A stretch of DNA of 5,568 nt from Actinomycetota bacterium (GCA_003157225.1 PMIZ01000312.1:1-5568); one strand, 5' to 3'. Positions 1-5,568 are shown, counted from the stretch's first letter. The notes: generated from the sequence alone by a model not told the origin. Numbers and translations are program-made.

Positions 1-426
1 CTCTCTGATTCGTGCATCGCTCTTCCTGCCCGGCAAGGCACTCAGATCGTCCTCTGCGGCGCCGACTACCTCACCCGTGGGGAAGGGCTTCTTCACCCGG
101 GCGAAGCGCCCAACGCGTCGCCGGCGTCCTTCCCCATCCTCCTCATCCACGAGCCGCCGCCTCCGGACTCTCCGCTGGCCGCCCTGTTCCCGCTGGCTTT
201 CGCCGGGCATACCCACGGCGGGCAGCTTCGCGTGCCCGGCCTCTCTGGGCTTACTCCCCTCAACAATGAGCGGCACTACATCCCGGGCGGCGTGCACCCT
301 TGGGGCGAAGGCCGGATGGTGGTCTCCCGCGGAATCGGCACAAGCTTTCTGCCGTTTCGTCTCCTCACCAGGCCGGAAGCGACCTTGTGGAGATTGGTAT
401 ACACTTCCTGTAACCACCCCGGGTGA
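1..426 (+). CDS. Metallophosphoesterase, YkuE-like, C-terminal part (5' end outside window)
   Basis: This reading frame is open from the first base and ends at TGA 424-426, giving 141 C-terminal residues. Visible landmarks of the calcineurin-like phosphoesterase fold are ILLIHEP at about residues 46-52, which supplies a metal-binding His, and the metal-ligand motif GHTHGGQ at residues 69-75. A C-terminal SRGIGTSFLPFRLLTRPE stretch (109-126) resembles the 'SRGlG.s..PiRl..rPE' ending of YkuE-type enzymes. Enzymes of this family hydrolyse phosphoester bonds with a dinuclear metal centre; YkuE-type members are often exported and have been linked to cell-wall or lipid phosphoesters, but the substrate here cannot be read from the sequence. 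The N-terminal metal ligands, any signal peptide and the start lie outside the window. It is 27 nt upstream of the Asp23 gene, so read-through into that operon is likely. Confidence 0.88.
   Translation, partial: LSDSCIALPARQGTQIVLCGADYLTRGEGLLHPGEAPNASPASFPILLIHEPPPPDSPLAALFPLAFAGHTHGGQLRVPGLSGLTPLNNERHYIPGGVHPWGEGRMVVSRGIGTSFLPFRLLTRPEATLWRLVYTSCNHPG
395..403 (+). promoter_or_regulatory. Candidate extended -10 promoter for the Asp23-NfeD-slipin operon
   Basis: TGGTATACA fits the extended -10 pattern TGnTATAAT, with TG at 395-396 and the hexamer TATACA at 398-403. It sits inside the last codons of the metallophosphoesterase. Transcription would begin near 410, giving a leader of roughly 43 nt before the Asp23 start codon. 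There is no recognisable TTGACA-like -35 at 16-18 bp spacing, which extended -10 promoters can tolerate. The match lies in coding sequence and could be chance. Confidence 0.33.
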
Positions 427-453
427 CAGACAGATCGGACTAGGGGGGAGCAG

Positions 454-873
454 ATGACTCAATCGGATGATGAACGCCTCTCCGGAGATCTCTCGGCCGC
501 GCCGGCCGACTTGACGGCCGAAGAAGGGCCGGCGGTCTCGCACGTGGTCATCGCCAGCTATGTGGCCGACGCCGCCCGATCTGTTCATGGTGTAGTCGAT
601 CTGCATGCTTCGGCTTGGAAGGGTCTTTCTTCGCGGGTGCGGGAGACGCACTCCGGGGGAGTCGTCATCAAGGACGCTCAACCGGGGACGGTGGACGTCG
701 GCATACACGCCAGCGTCGCCTGGGGCACCCCCATACCCGAGTTGGCCCGCGAGGTCGAGGAGGCAGTGCGCCAGCAGGTGAGCGCGCTGCTCAATCTCGA
801 CCTGGGCACCGTGACTCTCTTTGTCGACGGCATCGACGGTCCCGGGGAGGTAGGTAGCTCCAAGGAGGGTTAG
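454..873 (+). CDS. Asp23/Gls24 family envelope stress protein
   Basis: This 139-residue protein starts at ATG 454, 3 nt after a purine-rich Shine-Dalgarno run (443-450). After a poorly ordered acidic N-terminus (1-27), residues 28-125 show the family layout. There is a first helix segment (VSHVVIASYVADAARSVHGV, 28-47) with the typical 'v.GV' end, a basic stretch around 56-64, a strand DVGIHASVAWGTPIPELA (81-98), and a long amphipathic helix with RQQVSALLNL (106-115) before TVTLFVDGI (119-127). There is no membrane segment. Asp23 of Staphylococcus aureus is an abundant protein tethered to the membrane by AmaP, and its loss induces cell-wall stress genes. No AmaP-like gene is visible here; instead the protease NfeD follows after 2 nt, so co-expression with the NfeD/slipin pair is likely. 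Its exact role is inferred. Confidence 0.9.
   Translation: MTQSDDERLSGDLSAAPADLTAEEGPAVSHVVIASYVADAARSVHGVVDLHASAWKGLSSRVRETHSGGVVIKDAQPGTVDVGIHASVAWGTPIPELAREVEEAVRQQVSALLNLDLGTVTLFVDGIDGPGEVGSSKEG
862..868 (+). promoter_or_regulatory. Shine-Dalgarno site of nfeD
   Basis: AAGGAGG is a near-perfect complement of the 16S rRNA 3' end. It lies 7 nt before ATG 876 and 10 nt before the second ATG at 879, so both methionines are usable and the choice changes the protein by only one residue. The site is inside the end of the Asp23 gene, consistent with translation of a shared mRNA. Confidence 0.8.
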
Positions 874-875
874 GC

Positions 876-2282
876 ATGATGGCCCACCGTCTCCCGCCTC
901 GAGCCGCGCGACACGCGGCCCCTGCGATCCTCTTCACCATTCTGGCCGCCTGCCTCGCGGGCCTGGCTGCATTGGCCTTGCTGCTCATGCCGAGCGCCGG
1001 CCCCTTGGGCGCCGGCGCCGCGCAGGCTGCCGCCTCGGAGTCGCTTGCCACCGGCAGCGGCGAGGTGTGGGTCACGAGGGTAGGTGGCATCGTCGATCCG
1101 GCTCTGGCCGGCTACCTCGTCAATACCATGAAGAACGCTGCCGACGCCAAGGCAGCCGCCCTCGTCATCGAGCTAGACACCCCGGGCGGCCTGGACACCT
1201 CCATGCGGCAGATCATCCAGGCCGAGCTGGCGTGCCCGATCCCCATCGTCTTCTACGTGTATCCGCAAGGAGCTCGGGCCGCCTCCGCGGGCCTCTACAT
1301 ACTCATAGCGTCCGACGTGGCCGCGATGGCCCCGCAGACGAATCTTGGCGCGGCCACCCCTGTTTCGCTGAGCGGCTCTATGGACGACACCATGAAGGCC
1401 AAGGTCACCAACGACGCCGCCGCCTACATCAAAGGGCTTGCTATCTCGCACGGGCGCAATGCCACCTGGGCCGAGCAAGCCGTGCGCGAGGCGGTGTCCC
1501 TGCCGGCCGACGAGGCCCTGCAGCAGAAGGTGGTCGAGTTCGTCGCGCCCGACCTGCCCAGTCTCCTCAGGGCCGTCGACGGCCACGTGACCACCACCCC
1601 CAAGAGCCTTGCCCTTCATACGGCAGGCGCAGCCATCAAGCAAGTGAGCATGGGTTGGATCTCGAGCTTCCTCCACACCATCGCTAACCCCGACATCGCC
1701 TACATCCTCATGATCATCGGCGTCCTCGGGCTCATCTTCGAGCTGGCGAGGCCCGGTATCGGCGCGGCGGGCGTTAGCGGGATCATCGCGCTCATCCTCG
1801 CCTTCTACTCGTTCCAGGTGCTGCCGGTCAATTGGGCCGGGATAGCATTGATCGTACTGGCCATGATCATGTTCGTGGCCGAGATAAAGATCCAGAGCCA
1901 CGGCGCCCTCGGGATCGGAGGGGCAGTGGCGCTGATCTTCGGGGGGCTGATCCTGTTCCCCAGCAACACGCCCTTCCTGAGGGTAGGCTGGGTGGTTCTG
2001 ATCGTCGTCGCCCTCATCGCGCTGGCTTTCTTCACCTTTGTGATCCGCAAAGCGGCCCGGGCCACGCGCAGCCCCCACGCCACGGGCACGGAGAGTATGG
2101 TGGGAGCGAGTGGTGTGGTCACTTCGCCGCTCAGCCCTCAGGGCCAGGTGCGGCTGCATGGGGAGACTTGGAGAGCAAGGAGCGAAGGAGGCGACCTGCT
2201 GAAAGATCAAGAGGTCGAGGTAGTACGAACAGAGGGACTCACGTTGATCGTGCAAGCCACCGGACAGAAGGAGGGGGAATGA
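876..2282 (+). CDS. nfeD: Full-length NfeD family membrane serine protease (ClpP/SppA-like)
   Basis: This 468-residue protein is the long NfeD form. Residues 1-52 form an Ala/Leu-rich N-terminal membrane segment or signal peptide with a possible cleavage after AQA. Residues 63-245 are a ClpP/SppA-type protease domain: VIELDTPGG (97-105), the conserved GARAASAG (132-139) placing the nucleophile at Ser137, TNLGAATPV (155-163), and [10 protein letters not shown] (176-185), whose Lys176 is the likely general base of a Ser-Lys dyad. About four hydrophobic spans follow between 274 and 392. Residues about 407-463 are the soluble NfeD OB-fold (MVGASGVV...[14 protein letters not shown]). In Pyrococcus the homologue PH1510 cleaves the C-terminus of a stomatin. 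The gene overlaps the slipin gene by 4 nt (ATGA). All key residues appear intact, so it should be active. Confidence 0.95.
   Translation: MMAHRLPPRAARHAAPAILFTILAACLAGLAALALLLMPSAGPLGAGAAQAAASESLATGSGEVWVTRVGGIVDPALAGYLVNTMKNAADAKAAALVIELDTPGGLDTSMRQIIQAELACPIPIVFYVYPQGARAASAGLYILIASDVAAMAPQTNLGAATPVSLSGSMDDTMKAKVTNDAAAYIKGLAISHGRNATWAEQAVREAVSLPADEALQQKVVEFVAPDLPSLLRAVDGHVTTTPKSLALHTAGAAIKQVSMGWISSFLHTIANPDIAYILMIIGVLGLIFELARPGIGAAGVSGIIALILAFYSFQVLPVNWAGIALIVLAMIMFVAEIKIQSHGALGIGGAVALIFGGLILFPSNTPFLRVGWVVLIVVALIALAFFTFVIRKAARATRSPHATGTESMVGASGVVTSPLSPQGQVRLHGETWRARSEGGDLLKDQEVEVVRTEGLTLIVQATGQKEGE
2268..2274 (+). promoter_or_regulatory. Shine-Dalgarno site that sets the slipin start
   Basis: AAGGAGG lies within the last codons of nfeD, 4 nt before ATG 2279, and continues as a G run up to the start codon. 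It supports ATG 2279 over the much earlier in-frame ATG at 1832, which would place 149 unrelated residues in front of the slipin transmembrane segment. Confidence 0.72.
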
Positions 2283-3043
2283 GTTCAGGAATAATTGCCG
2301 TCATAGTCATCGTGGTGATCTTGTTGATCATCATCTTCTCGTCTGCGATCCGAGTGTTGCCCGAGTATCAGAGGGGCGTGATCTTCAGGCTGGGCCGGCT
2401 GACCGCGCCAAAGGGACCAGGCATCTTTGTGATCATCCCTATCGTCGATAGGGTCGTGCGGGTGGACCTGCGCACCATCACCTTCGACGTGCCCGCCCAG
2501 GAGGTCATCACCAAGGACAACGTGCCCGCCAAAGTCAACGCGGTGGCTTACTTCCGGGTCGTCGACCCGTCGAAGGCCATAGTCCAGGTGCAGAACTACA
2601 TCGCCGCGACTTCACAGATCGCGCAGACCACCTTGCGAAGCGTCCTCGGGCAGTCCGACCTCGACCATCTGCTCACCGAGCGCGACAAGTTGAATGCGCG
2701 CCTGCAGGAGATCATCGACGAGCAGACCGAGCCCTGGGGCGTGAAGGTGAGCATCGTGGAGATCAAGGACGTGGAGATCCCCAGTAGCATGCAACGGGCC
2801 ATGGCCCGGCAGGCCGAGGCCGAACGCGAGCGGCGCGCGAAGGTCATCGCCGCCGAAGGCGAGTTCCAGGCTTCGGAGAAGCTCTCGCAGGCGGCCGAGG
2901 TGCTGTCGCGGACTCCGGCCGCGCTCCAACTGCGCTACCTGCAGACGCTGGCCGAGATCGCCACGGAGAAGAACTCCACCACCATCTTCCCGGTACCCAT
3001 AGACCTGATAGAACCGTTCTTGAGGAAGGCGGTCAGCTCTTAG
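2279..3043 (+). CDS. Slipin (stomatin/prohibitin-like SPFH membrane protein)
   Basis: This is a 254-residue protein, normal for bacterial slipins. Residues 4-20 form one hydrophobic membrane anchor ([16 protein letters not shown]). The SPFH/band-7 domain follows, with the signatures [15 protein letters not shown] (26-40), [22 protein letters not shown] (45-66), [27 protein letters not shown] (71-97) and [16 protein letters not shown] (117-132). An Ala/Glu/Arg-rich helical segment (about 170-215) should mediate oligomerisation as a coiled coil. The C-terminus carries the hydrophobic motif [13 protein letters not shown] (235-247), the region that NfeD-type proteases are known to attack in archaeal stomatin. 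Slipins form ring-like membrane scaffolds linked to membrane-protein quality control and microdomains. The 4-nt overlap with nfeD implies translational coupling and a fixed protease/scaffold ratio. It is the last gene of this tight cluster, with a 20-nt gap to the next ORF. Confidence 0.95.
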   Translation: MSSGIIAVIVIVVILLIIIFSSAIRVLPEYQRGVIFRLGRLTAPKGPGIFVIIPIVDRVVRVDLRTITFDVPAQEVITKDNVPAKVNAVAYFRVVDPSKAIVQVQNYIAATSQIAQTTLRSVLGQSDLDHLLTERDKLNARLQEIIDEQTEPWGVKVSIVEIKDVEIPSSMQRAMARQAEAERERRAKVIAAEGEFQASEKLSQAAEVLSRTPAALQLRYLQTLAEIATEKNSTTIFPVPIDLIEPFLRKAVSS

Positions 3044-3063
3044 GCGAGCGCGCCGGCCGGACA

Positions 3064-3273
3064 GTGAGTCACAAAAGACGGCGCCCACCGAAGGCGCTCG
3101 CCGAGCGGGATGTGGCCATCCGCTACAAGGCCGACATGCCGGCGCTGCAGGTTGCGCTGCTAGCCTCCGCGAGGCGGTACGTTCCCTCCCTCGTTCTGGC
3201 CATACGGATCGCCCGTGTGTTCGGCAAGAGCGCGGAAGAGGTCTTCATTCTGGAAGGAGAAGAACTGCCATGA
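3064..3273 (+). CDS. Small Xre-like regulator with an apparently missing helix-turn-helix (possibly decayed)
   Basis: This 69-residue ORF starts at GTG 3064 and lacks a convincing Shine-Dalgarno site. Residues 39-66 (RYVPSLVLAIRIARVFGKSAEEVFILEG, minus the edges) match the C-terminal half of small Cro/CI-type regulators ('gkY.PSL.LAl+IA+vFg.sveEvF'). Residues about 14-25 (ERDVAIRYKADM) look like the first helix, as in 'RELRYKADMTQ'. Between this Met25 and Arg38 there are only 12 residues, whereas family members normally have about 22, containing 'TQ..LA...gVsRQTv..iE'. The recognition helix therefore seems deleted in frame. No other frame of 3064-3165 restores it. The ORF ends in a 4-nt ATGA overlap with the hydrolase gene, so it may persist for coupling, act as a non-DNA-binding partner, or be a pseudogene. 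The N-terminal extension is Arg/Lys-rich. Confidence 0.6.
   Translation: MSHKRRRPPKALAERDVAIRYKADMPALQVALLASARRYVPSLVLAIRIARVFGKSAEEVFILEGEELP
3254..3260 (+). promoter_or_regulatory. Shine-Dalgarno site of the alpha/beta hydrolase
   Basis: AAGGAGA is 9 nt upstream of ATG 3270 and lies inside the codons of the preceding small ORF. It supports the 3270 start, whose ATGA overlaps the small ORF's stop codon. Confidence 0.72.
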
Positions 3274-4157
3274 CCGACGCTACCGCTATCATGGCTGCTG
3301 CAAAGATGTCACTCCCCGATGGACGCGTCCTCAACGTGTATGAGTTCGGAGACCCGTCGGGCCGGCCGGTTCTCTTCATGCACGGCGGCGGTGCTGGGGC
3401 AACCGGCCTATTCGCAGCCGCGTGCGATCAGGCGGCCCGACAGCAGCGGATCCGGCTGCTGGCCCCGGACCGGCCGGGTTTGGGCGAGTCGTCGTCGCAG
3501 CCACGCCGCTCCGTTCTGGATTGGCCTCGTGACGTAGGCGAACTGGCGGAGAGCCTTCATCTCGACGCCTTCGACATCGTCTCGCATTCAGGCGGAGCGG
3601 CCTATGCTCTCGCCTGCGCGAGTCTCCTGCCCGAACGGATCCTAAGCGTGCATCTAGTCTCGGCCACGGCCTCGAAGCCACTCATTCTGAGCAGGGAGCA
3701 GCGTTCGATCAAGACGAAGGTCAGCATGTGCTTGAACGCTTCGATGCGCGACCGAACTCTGGCCGCCATGTTCAGGCGCGTGGAGACGGGCCTCGAGCGC
3801 GATCCCGGGAAGGCCTTTCAATCGTTCTTGCGCCGCCTGCCGGCCTGCGAACAGCGGTCTCTCGCCACGCCCGCTATCGAGGACGCTCTGCGGCGCTGCA
3901 CAGTTGCTGCTCTTCGCCAGGGATCGGCGGGAGTGATCGCCGACCTGCGGCTCATCTTCGGAGACTGGGGATTCCCGCTGGAGTCCGTGCGGGCTCCGGT
4001 GACGATGTGGCATGGCGAGTGCGACTCCGTTTCGCCGCTGCCGGTGGCGCACATGCTCGCAAGCAAGCTGCCCCATTCCGATTTGCGCACGCTGCCCAAC
4101 GAAGGGCATCTTTCCGTGTGGCTTAATCGAAGCCCAGACATCCTGGCGAGCATCTGA
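3270..4157 (+). CDS. Alpha/beta hydrolase fold protein
   Basis: This 295-residue protein has the full architecture of a serine alpha/beta hydrolase. After a short N-terminal strand region (DGRVLNVYEFGDP, 17-29) comes VLFMHGGGAGATG (34-46), with the HGGG oxyanion-hole motif, then APDRPGLGESS (65-75), the usual 'D.RG.G.S' turn. The nucleophile elbow is VSHSGGAAYALA (104-115), with Ser107 in an S-x-S-x-G form instead of the common G-x-S-x-G. A helical cap covers about 138-235. Asp252 (WHGECDSVSP) and His280 (NEGHLSV) complete the triad. The wide fold family includes esterases, lipases, haloperoxidase-like proteins and C-C hydrolases; the substrate cannot be told. There is no signal peptide, so it is probably cytoplasmic. 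It overlaps the small regulator-like ORF by 4 nt and is followed within 12 nt by the tRNA promoter, making it the last gene of its transcription unit. Confidence 0.9.
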   Translation: MTDATAIMAAAKMSLPDGRVLNVYEFGDPSGRPVLFMHGGGAGATGLFAAACDQAARQQRIRLLAPDRPGLGESSSQPRRSVLDWPRDVGELAESLHLDAFDIVSHSGGAAYALACASLLPERILSVHLVSATASKPLILSREQRSIKTKVSMCLNASMRDRTLAAMFRRVETGLERDPGKAFQSFLRRLPACEQRSLATPAIEDALRRCTVAALRQGSAGVIADLRLIFGDWGFPLESVRAPVTMWHGECDSVSPLPVAHMLASKLPHSDLRTLPNEGHLSVWLNRSPDILASI

Positions 4158-4168
4158 GGGCGCGTCTA

Positions 4169-4177
4169 TGCTATAAA
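4169..4177 (+). promoter_or_regulatory. Extended -10 promoter upstream of tRNA-Ala
   Basis: TGCTATAAA matches the extended -10 consensus TGnTATAAT at eight of nine positions, with TG at 4169-4170 and the hexamer at 4172-4177. It stands in an AT-rich island in otherwise GC-rich DNA, in the only real intergenic gap between the hydrolase stop and the tRNA. Initiation about 7 nt downstream would leave a leader of roughly 12-14 nt before the tRNA 5' end. No good -35 is seen (4149-4154 reads AGCATC). A short CGGG/CCCG inverted repeat (4181-4192) follows, with no T-tract, so it is not a terminator. Confidence 0.58.
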
Positions 4178-4197
4178 TACCGGGTTGTCCCGCAGTC

Positions 4198-4270
4198 GGG
4201 GGTATAGCTCAGTTGGGAGAGCGTCGCGTTCGCATCGCGAAGGCCAGGGGTTCGAGTCCCCTTACCTCCA
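4198..4270 (+). tRNA. tRNA-Ala, anticodon CGC
   Basis: A complete 73-nt cloverleaf can be folded by eye. The acceptor 5' strand GGGGGTA (4198-4204) pairs with TACCTCC (4263-4269). The D stem is GCTC/GAGC (4207-4210 and 4219-4222) with loop AGTTGGGA. The anticodon stem TCGCG/CGCGA (4224-4228 and 4236-4240) is perfect and its loop is TTCGCAT, giving anticodon CGC at 4231-4233, which reads GCG (Ala). The T stem AGGGG/CCCCT flanks loop TTCGAGT (4251-4257). The third acceptor pair is a G-T wobble, the classic G3:U70 identity element of tRNA-Ala, and the discriminator is A73; both confirm alanine. The 3' CCA is not encoded (CCT follows), so it must be added after processing. It is transcribed in the same direction as yjbQ and lies 24 nt upstream of it. 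Confidence 0.96.
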
Positions 4271-4271
4271 C

Positions 4272-4289
4272 CTTCCTCCGAAAGGGAAG
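4272..4289 (+). other. Small hairpin covering the yjbQ ribosome binding site
   Basis: CTTCC (4272-4276) can pair with GGAAG (4285-4289) around an 8-nt loop. It begins 2 nt after the tRNA discriminator base and includes the purine-rich Shine-Dalgarno run AAGGGAAG (4282-4289) that lies 5 nt before GTG 4295. Five base pairs are only weakly stable, so this could modestly reduce yjbQ translation or be chance. There is no T-tract, so it is not an intrinsic terminator and transcription can run from the tRNA into yjbQ. Confidence 0.3.
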
Positions 4290-4294
4290 CATCC

Positions 4295-4708
4295 GTGTCG
4301 CTTATCGAGATCTCGGTTTCCACCCCCGCTCGTGAGGTTCTGGTAGACATCACCCACAGGGTGCAAGACATGATCTCCCAGGCAACGCCCGAGTTGAGCG
4401 GCATGGTGAGCATCTTCGTTCCGCACACCACCGCCGGTGTGATCATCAACGAGGGAGCCGACCCGGCAGTGGCCCGCGACATAGTCGAGGGACTCGCCCG
4501 CTTCGTCCCCTGCGAAGCAGGCTACCGGCACGGCGAAGGTAACTCCGACGCCCATATCAAGGCGAGTCTCACCGGCGGTCACGTGGCGGTCCCGGTCGAG
4601 CAGGGACAGTTGCGGCTTGGCACGTGGCAGAGCATCTACTTGGCCGACTTCGACGGTCCTCGGACGCGGAAGGTCTGGATCGTGCCCATGCCGGCCGCTC
4701 AGTATTGA
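4295..4708 (+). CDS. yjbQ: YjbQ/UPF0047 family protein (secondary thiamine-phosphate synthase type)
   Basis: This 137-residue protein has the usual family length and starts at GTG 4295 after the run AAGGGAAG. The diagnostic motifs are all present: FVPHTTAGVIINEGADPAV (41-59, His44), RDIVEGL (61-67), YRHGEGNSDAHIKASLTG (77-94, with His79 and His87), and LRLGTWQSIYLADFDGPRTRKV (106-127). The conserved histidines cluster in a trimeric beta fold that is thought to bind metal or phosphate. Escherichia coli YjbQ was reported to give weak thiamine-phosphate synthase activity, hence the name, but the physiological role of the family is uncertain. No thiamine genes are nearby. The gene follows tRNA-Ala by 24 nt with no terminator between them, and its stop overlaps the likely start of the Fe-S protein gene, so the three may share one transcript. 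Confidence 0.95.
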   Translation: MSLIEISVSTPAREVLVDITHRVQDMISQATPELSGMVSIFVPHTTAGVIINEGADPAVARDIVEGLARFVPCEAGYRHGEGNSDAHIKASLTGGHVAVPVEQGQLRLGTWQSIYLADFDGPRTRKVWIVPMPAAQY

Positions 4709-5568
4709 AACTCGAACCCGCCGCCGTTGCTGACCTTGCGGAATTCATCCGCAGCTTCATCGAGCGGTTTCTCGCCGTGCCGGACAACAACAACCTGGGC
4801 CCTGGCACCACTGGCAAGGCGTGGGACGGGTTCCTCGTTGGTTTCTCGAGCGGTGCGGATGAACTCTACGCGTTTCTCAAGCAGCACATAGGAGACTTCC
4901 ACTGGACACCGGCCGAGGCCTTCGCACTGGGAATGGCCACGGAGGACGCCGCGGTGCTCGTCGACCACCCGGCGACCGCGGGCGAGCTCACCGTGATCAG
5001 CTGGGCGCTCTGTCATACCGCCGAGACCAAGGCAGCCAACCGTCGCGAGACCCGCTACCCGTCGGAGCCATGGGCGCGGGCCCGCATCTTCGGTCAGCGA
5101 GGCAGCCGCGCGCTCCACAGGGCGCTGGTGAAGGCGCTGAACGCTCAAGGTTATGAGGCTGTAGCGCCGGGCTTGCTCCCTCAGGGCGGAGAGCGGCAAT
5201 CACAGGAGTATGGCCACTCCTCCACCTGGTCCGAACGGCACGTGGCTCACATCTCGGGCCTCGGCACCTTCGGACTCTCCGGAGGTCTGATCACCGAGTG
5301 CGGCCAAGCGGTCCGCCTGGGGTCAGTCATCGTGCGGGCGGAGATAGAGGCCACTCCGCGGCCATACCAGGACCCGTTCGCCTACTGCCTCTACTACAGC
5401 CGGGGTTCCTGCGGCGTCTGCGCGAAACGCTGCCCGGTGGGTTCGGTGAGCGAGCACGGGCGCGACAAGACGGCTTGCGCGCGACACCTGGAACCGGCGA
5501 CCGCCGAATACGTCAAGCGGGAATACGGGTTCGACGGCTACGGTTGCGGCCTGTGCCAGACCGGCGTC
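4705..5568 (+). CDS. [4Fe-4S] protein related to epoxyqueuosine reductase (3' end outside window)
   Basis: The frame is open for 288 codons to the right edge. I chose TTG 4705, which overlaps the yjbQ stop (TTGA); no clear Shine-Dalgarno site exists, and GTG 4777 is an alternative that would remove 24 residues. The middle region HISGLGTFGLSGGLITECGQAVRLGSVI (182-209) resembles the 'aGLG.iG.ngllit..G..vrlg.v' core of the QueG family. Two iron-sulfur clusters are suggested: C228, C236, C239 and C243 followed by Pro (CGVCAKRCP, 236-244), then C258, C281 and C284 (YGCGLCQTGV, 279-288), with further ligands expected beyond the edge. QueG reduces epoxyqueuosine in tRNA using cobalamin and two [4Fe-4S] clusters. 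This paralogue is divergent, with an N-terminal region I do not recognise as QueG, so a different reductive role is plausible. It may be cotranscribed with yjbQ. Confidence 0.82.
   Translation, partial: MKLEPAAVADLAEFIRSFIERFLAVPDNNNLGPGTTGKAWDGFLVGFSSGADELYAFLKQHIGDFHWTPAEAFALGMATEDAAVLVDHPATAGELTVISWALCHTAETKAANRRETRYPSEPWARARIFGQRGSRALHRALVKALNAQGYEAVAPGLLPQGGERQSQEYGHSSTWSERHVAHISGLGTFGLSGGLITECGQAVRLGSVIVRAEIEATPRPYQDPFAYCLYYSRGSCGVCAKRCPVGSVSEHGRDKTACARHLEPATAEYVKREYGFDGYGCGLCQTGV

Noticed and set aside
1067..1687. Second + frame inside nfeD (206 codons)
   Set aside because: It is an Arg/His-rich shadow frame overlapping the conserved protease domain, with no motif or ribosome binding site.
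1173..2255. Long minus-strand open frame (about 360 codons) opposite nfeD
   Set aside because: It is antisense to a clearly recognisable NfeD protein. Its translation is Arg/Asp/His-rich without domain features, as expected for a shadow frame in high-GC DNA.
1832..3043. Slipin gene extended upstream to ATG 1832 (403 residues)
   Set aside because: The extra 149 residues are an out-of-frame reading of the nfeD membrane and OB-fold region. The family length, the transmembrane anchor and the Shine-Dalgarno site support ATG 2279.
3044..3063. Possible terminator after slipin (GC-rich palindrome-like gcgcgccggccgg)
   Set aside because: There is no T-tract and no clear stem of useful length, and the next ORF begins at once. 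I see no intrinsic terminator anywhere in the window.
4181..4192. CGGG/CCCG inverted repeat before the tRNA as a terminator for the hydrolase gene
   Set aside because: The stem is only four base pairs with no downstream T-run, and it lies in the short leader between the -10 element and the tRNA.
4699..5199. Minus-strand open frames opposite the Fe-S protein gene
   Set aside because: The + strand frame shows QueG-like and cysteine motifs and stays open to the window edge. The antisense products have no recognisable features.
1..5568. CRISPR arrays, insertion sequences, attachment sites or a defence cassette
   Set aside because: No direct repeat array, transposase, integrase or duplicated tRNA 3' end was seen. 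The tRNA-Ala is followed directly by a conserved gene rather than by an integrated element.

Overview
The window is a gene-dense, high-GC bacterial chromosome segment with every gene on the + strand. Strong purine-rich ribosome binding sites, ATGA-type overlaps and an Asp23/Gls24 protein suggest a high-GC Gram-positive lineage (Actinomycetota, possibly a deep anaerobic one, or a GC-rich Bacillota). A [4Fe-4S] protein of the epoxyqueuosine-reductase type fits an anaerobic or microaerobic lifestyle. The taxonomic placement is inference; no rRNA or lineage marker is present.

Bases 1-426 are the C-terminal end of a YkuE-like metallophosphoesterase. A tightly packed set follows: an Asp23/Gls24 family protein (454-873), a full-length NfeD membrane protease (876-2282) and a slipin/stomatin-like SPFH protein (2279-3043). 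Gaps are 27 and 2 nt, then a 4-nt overlap. NfeD and slipin are a known protease/scaffold partnership, and the Asp23 gene suggests an envelope-maintenance operon. A candidate extended -10 element lies inside the end of the phosphoesterase gene.

Bases 3064-4157 hold a 69-residue ORF whose C-terminal half matches small Xre-type regulators but whose helix-turn-helix appears to be missing. It overlaps by 4 nt an alpha/beta hydrolase with an intact Ser-Asp-His triad.

Downstream of an extended -10 promoter (4169-4177) lies a tRNA-Ala with anticodon CGC (4198-4270). Only 24 nt separate it from a GTG-started yjbQ family gene (4295-4708). That gene's stop overlaps a likely TTG start (4705) of an iron-sulfur protein related to QueG, which runs off the right edge.

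Most of this is conserved housekeeping or envelope biology. I do not see a clearly new multi-gene system. The most interesting points are the Asp23-NfeD-slipin coupling, the regulator lacking its recognition helix, the tRNA-yjbQ arrangement and the unusual cysteine spacing of the Fe-S protein.
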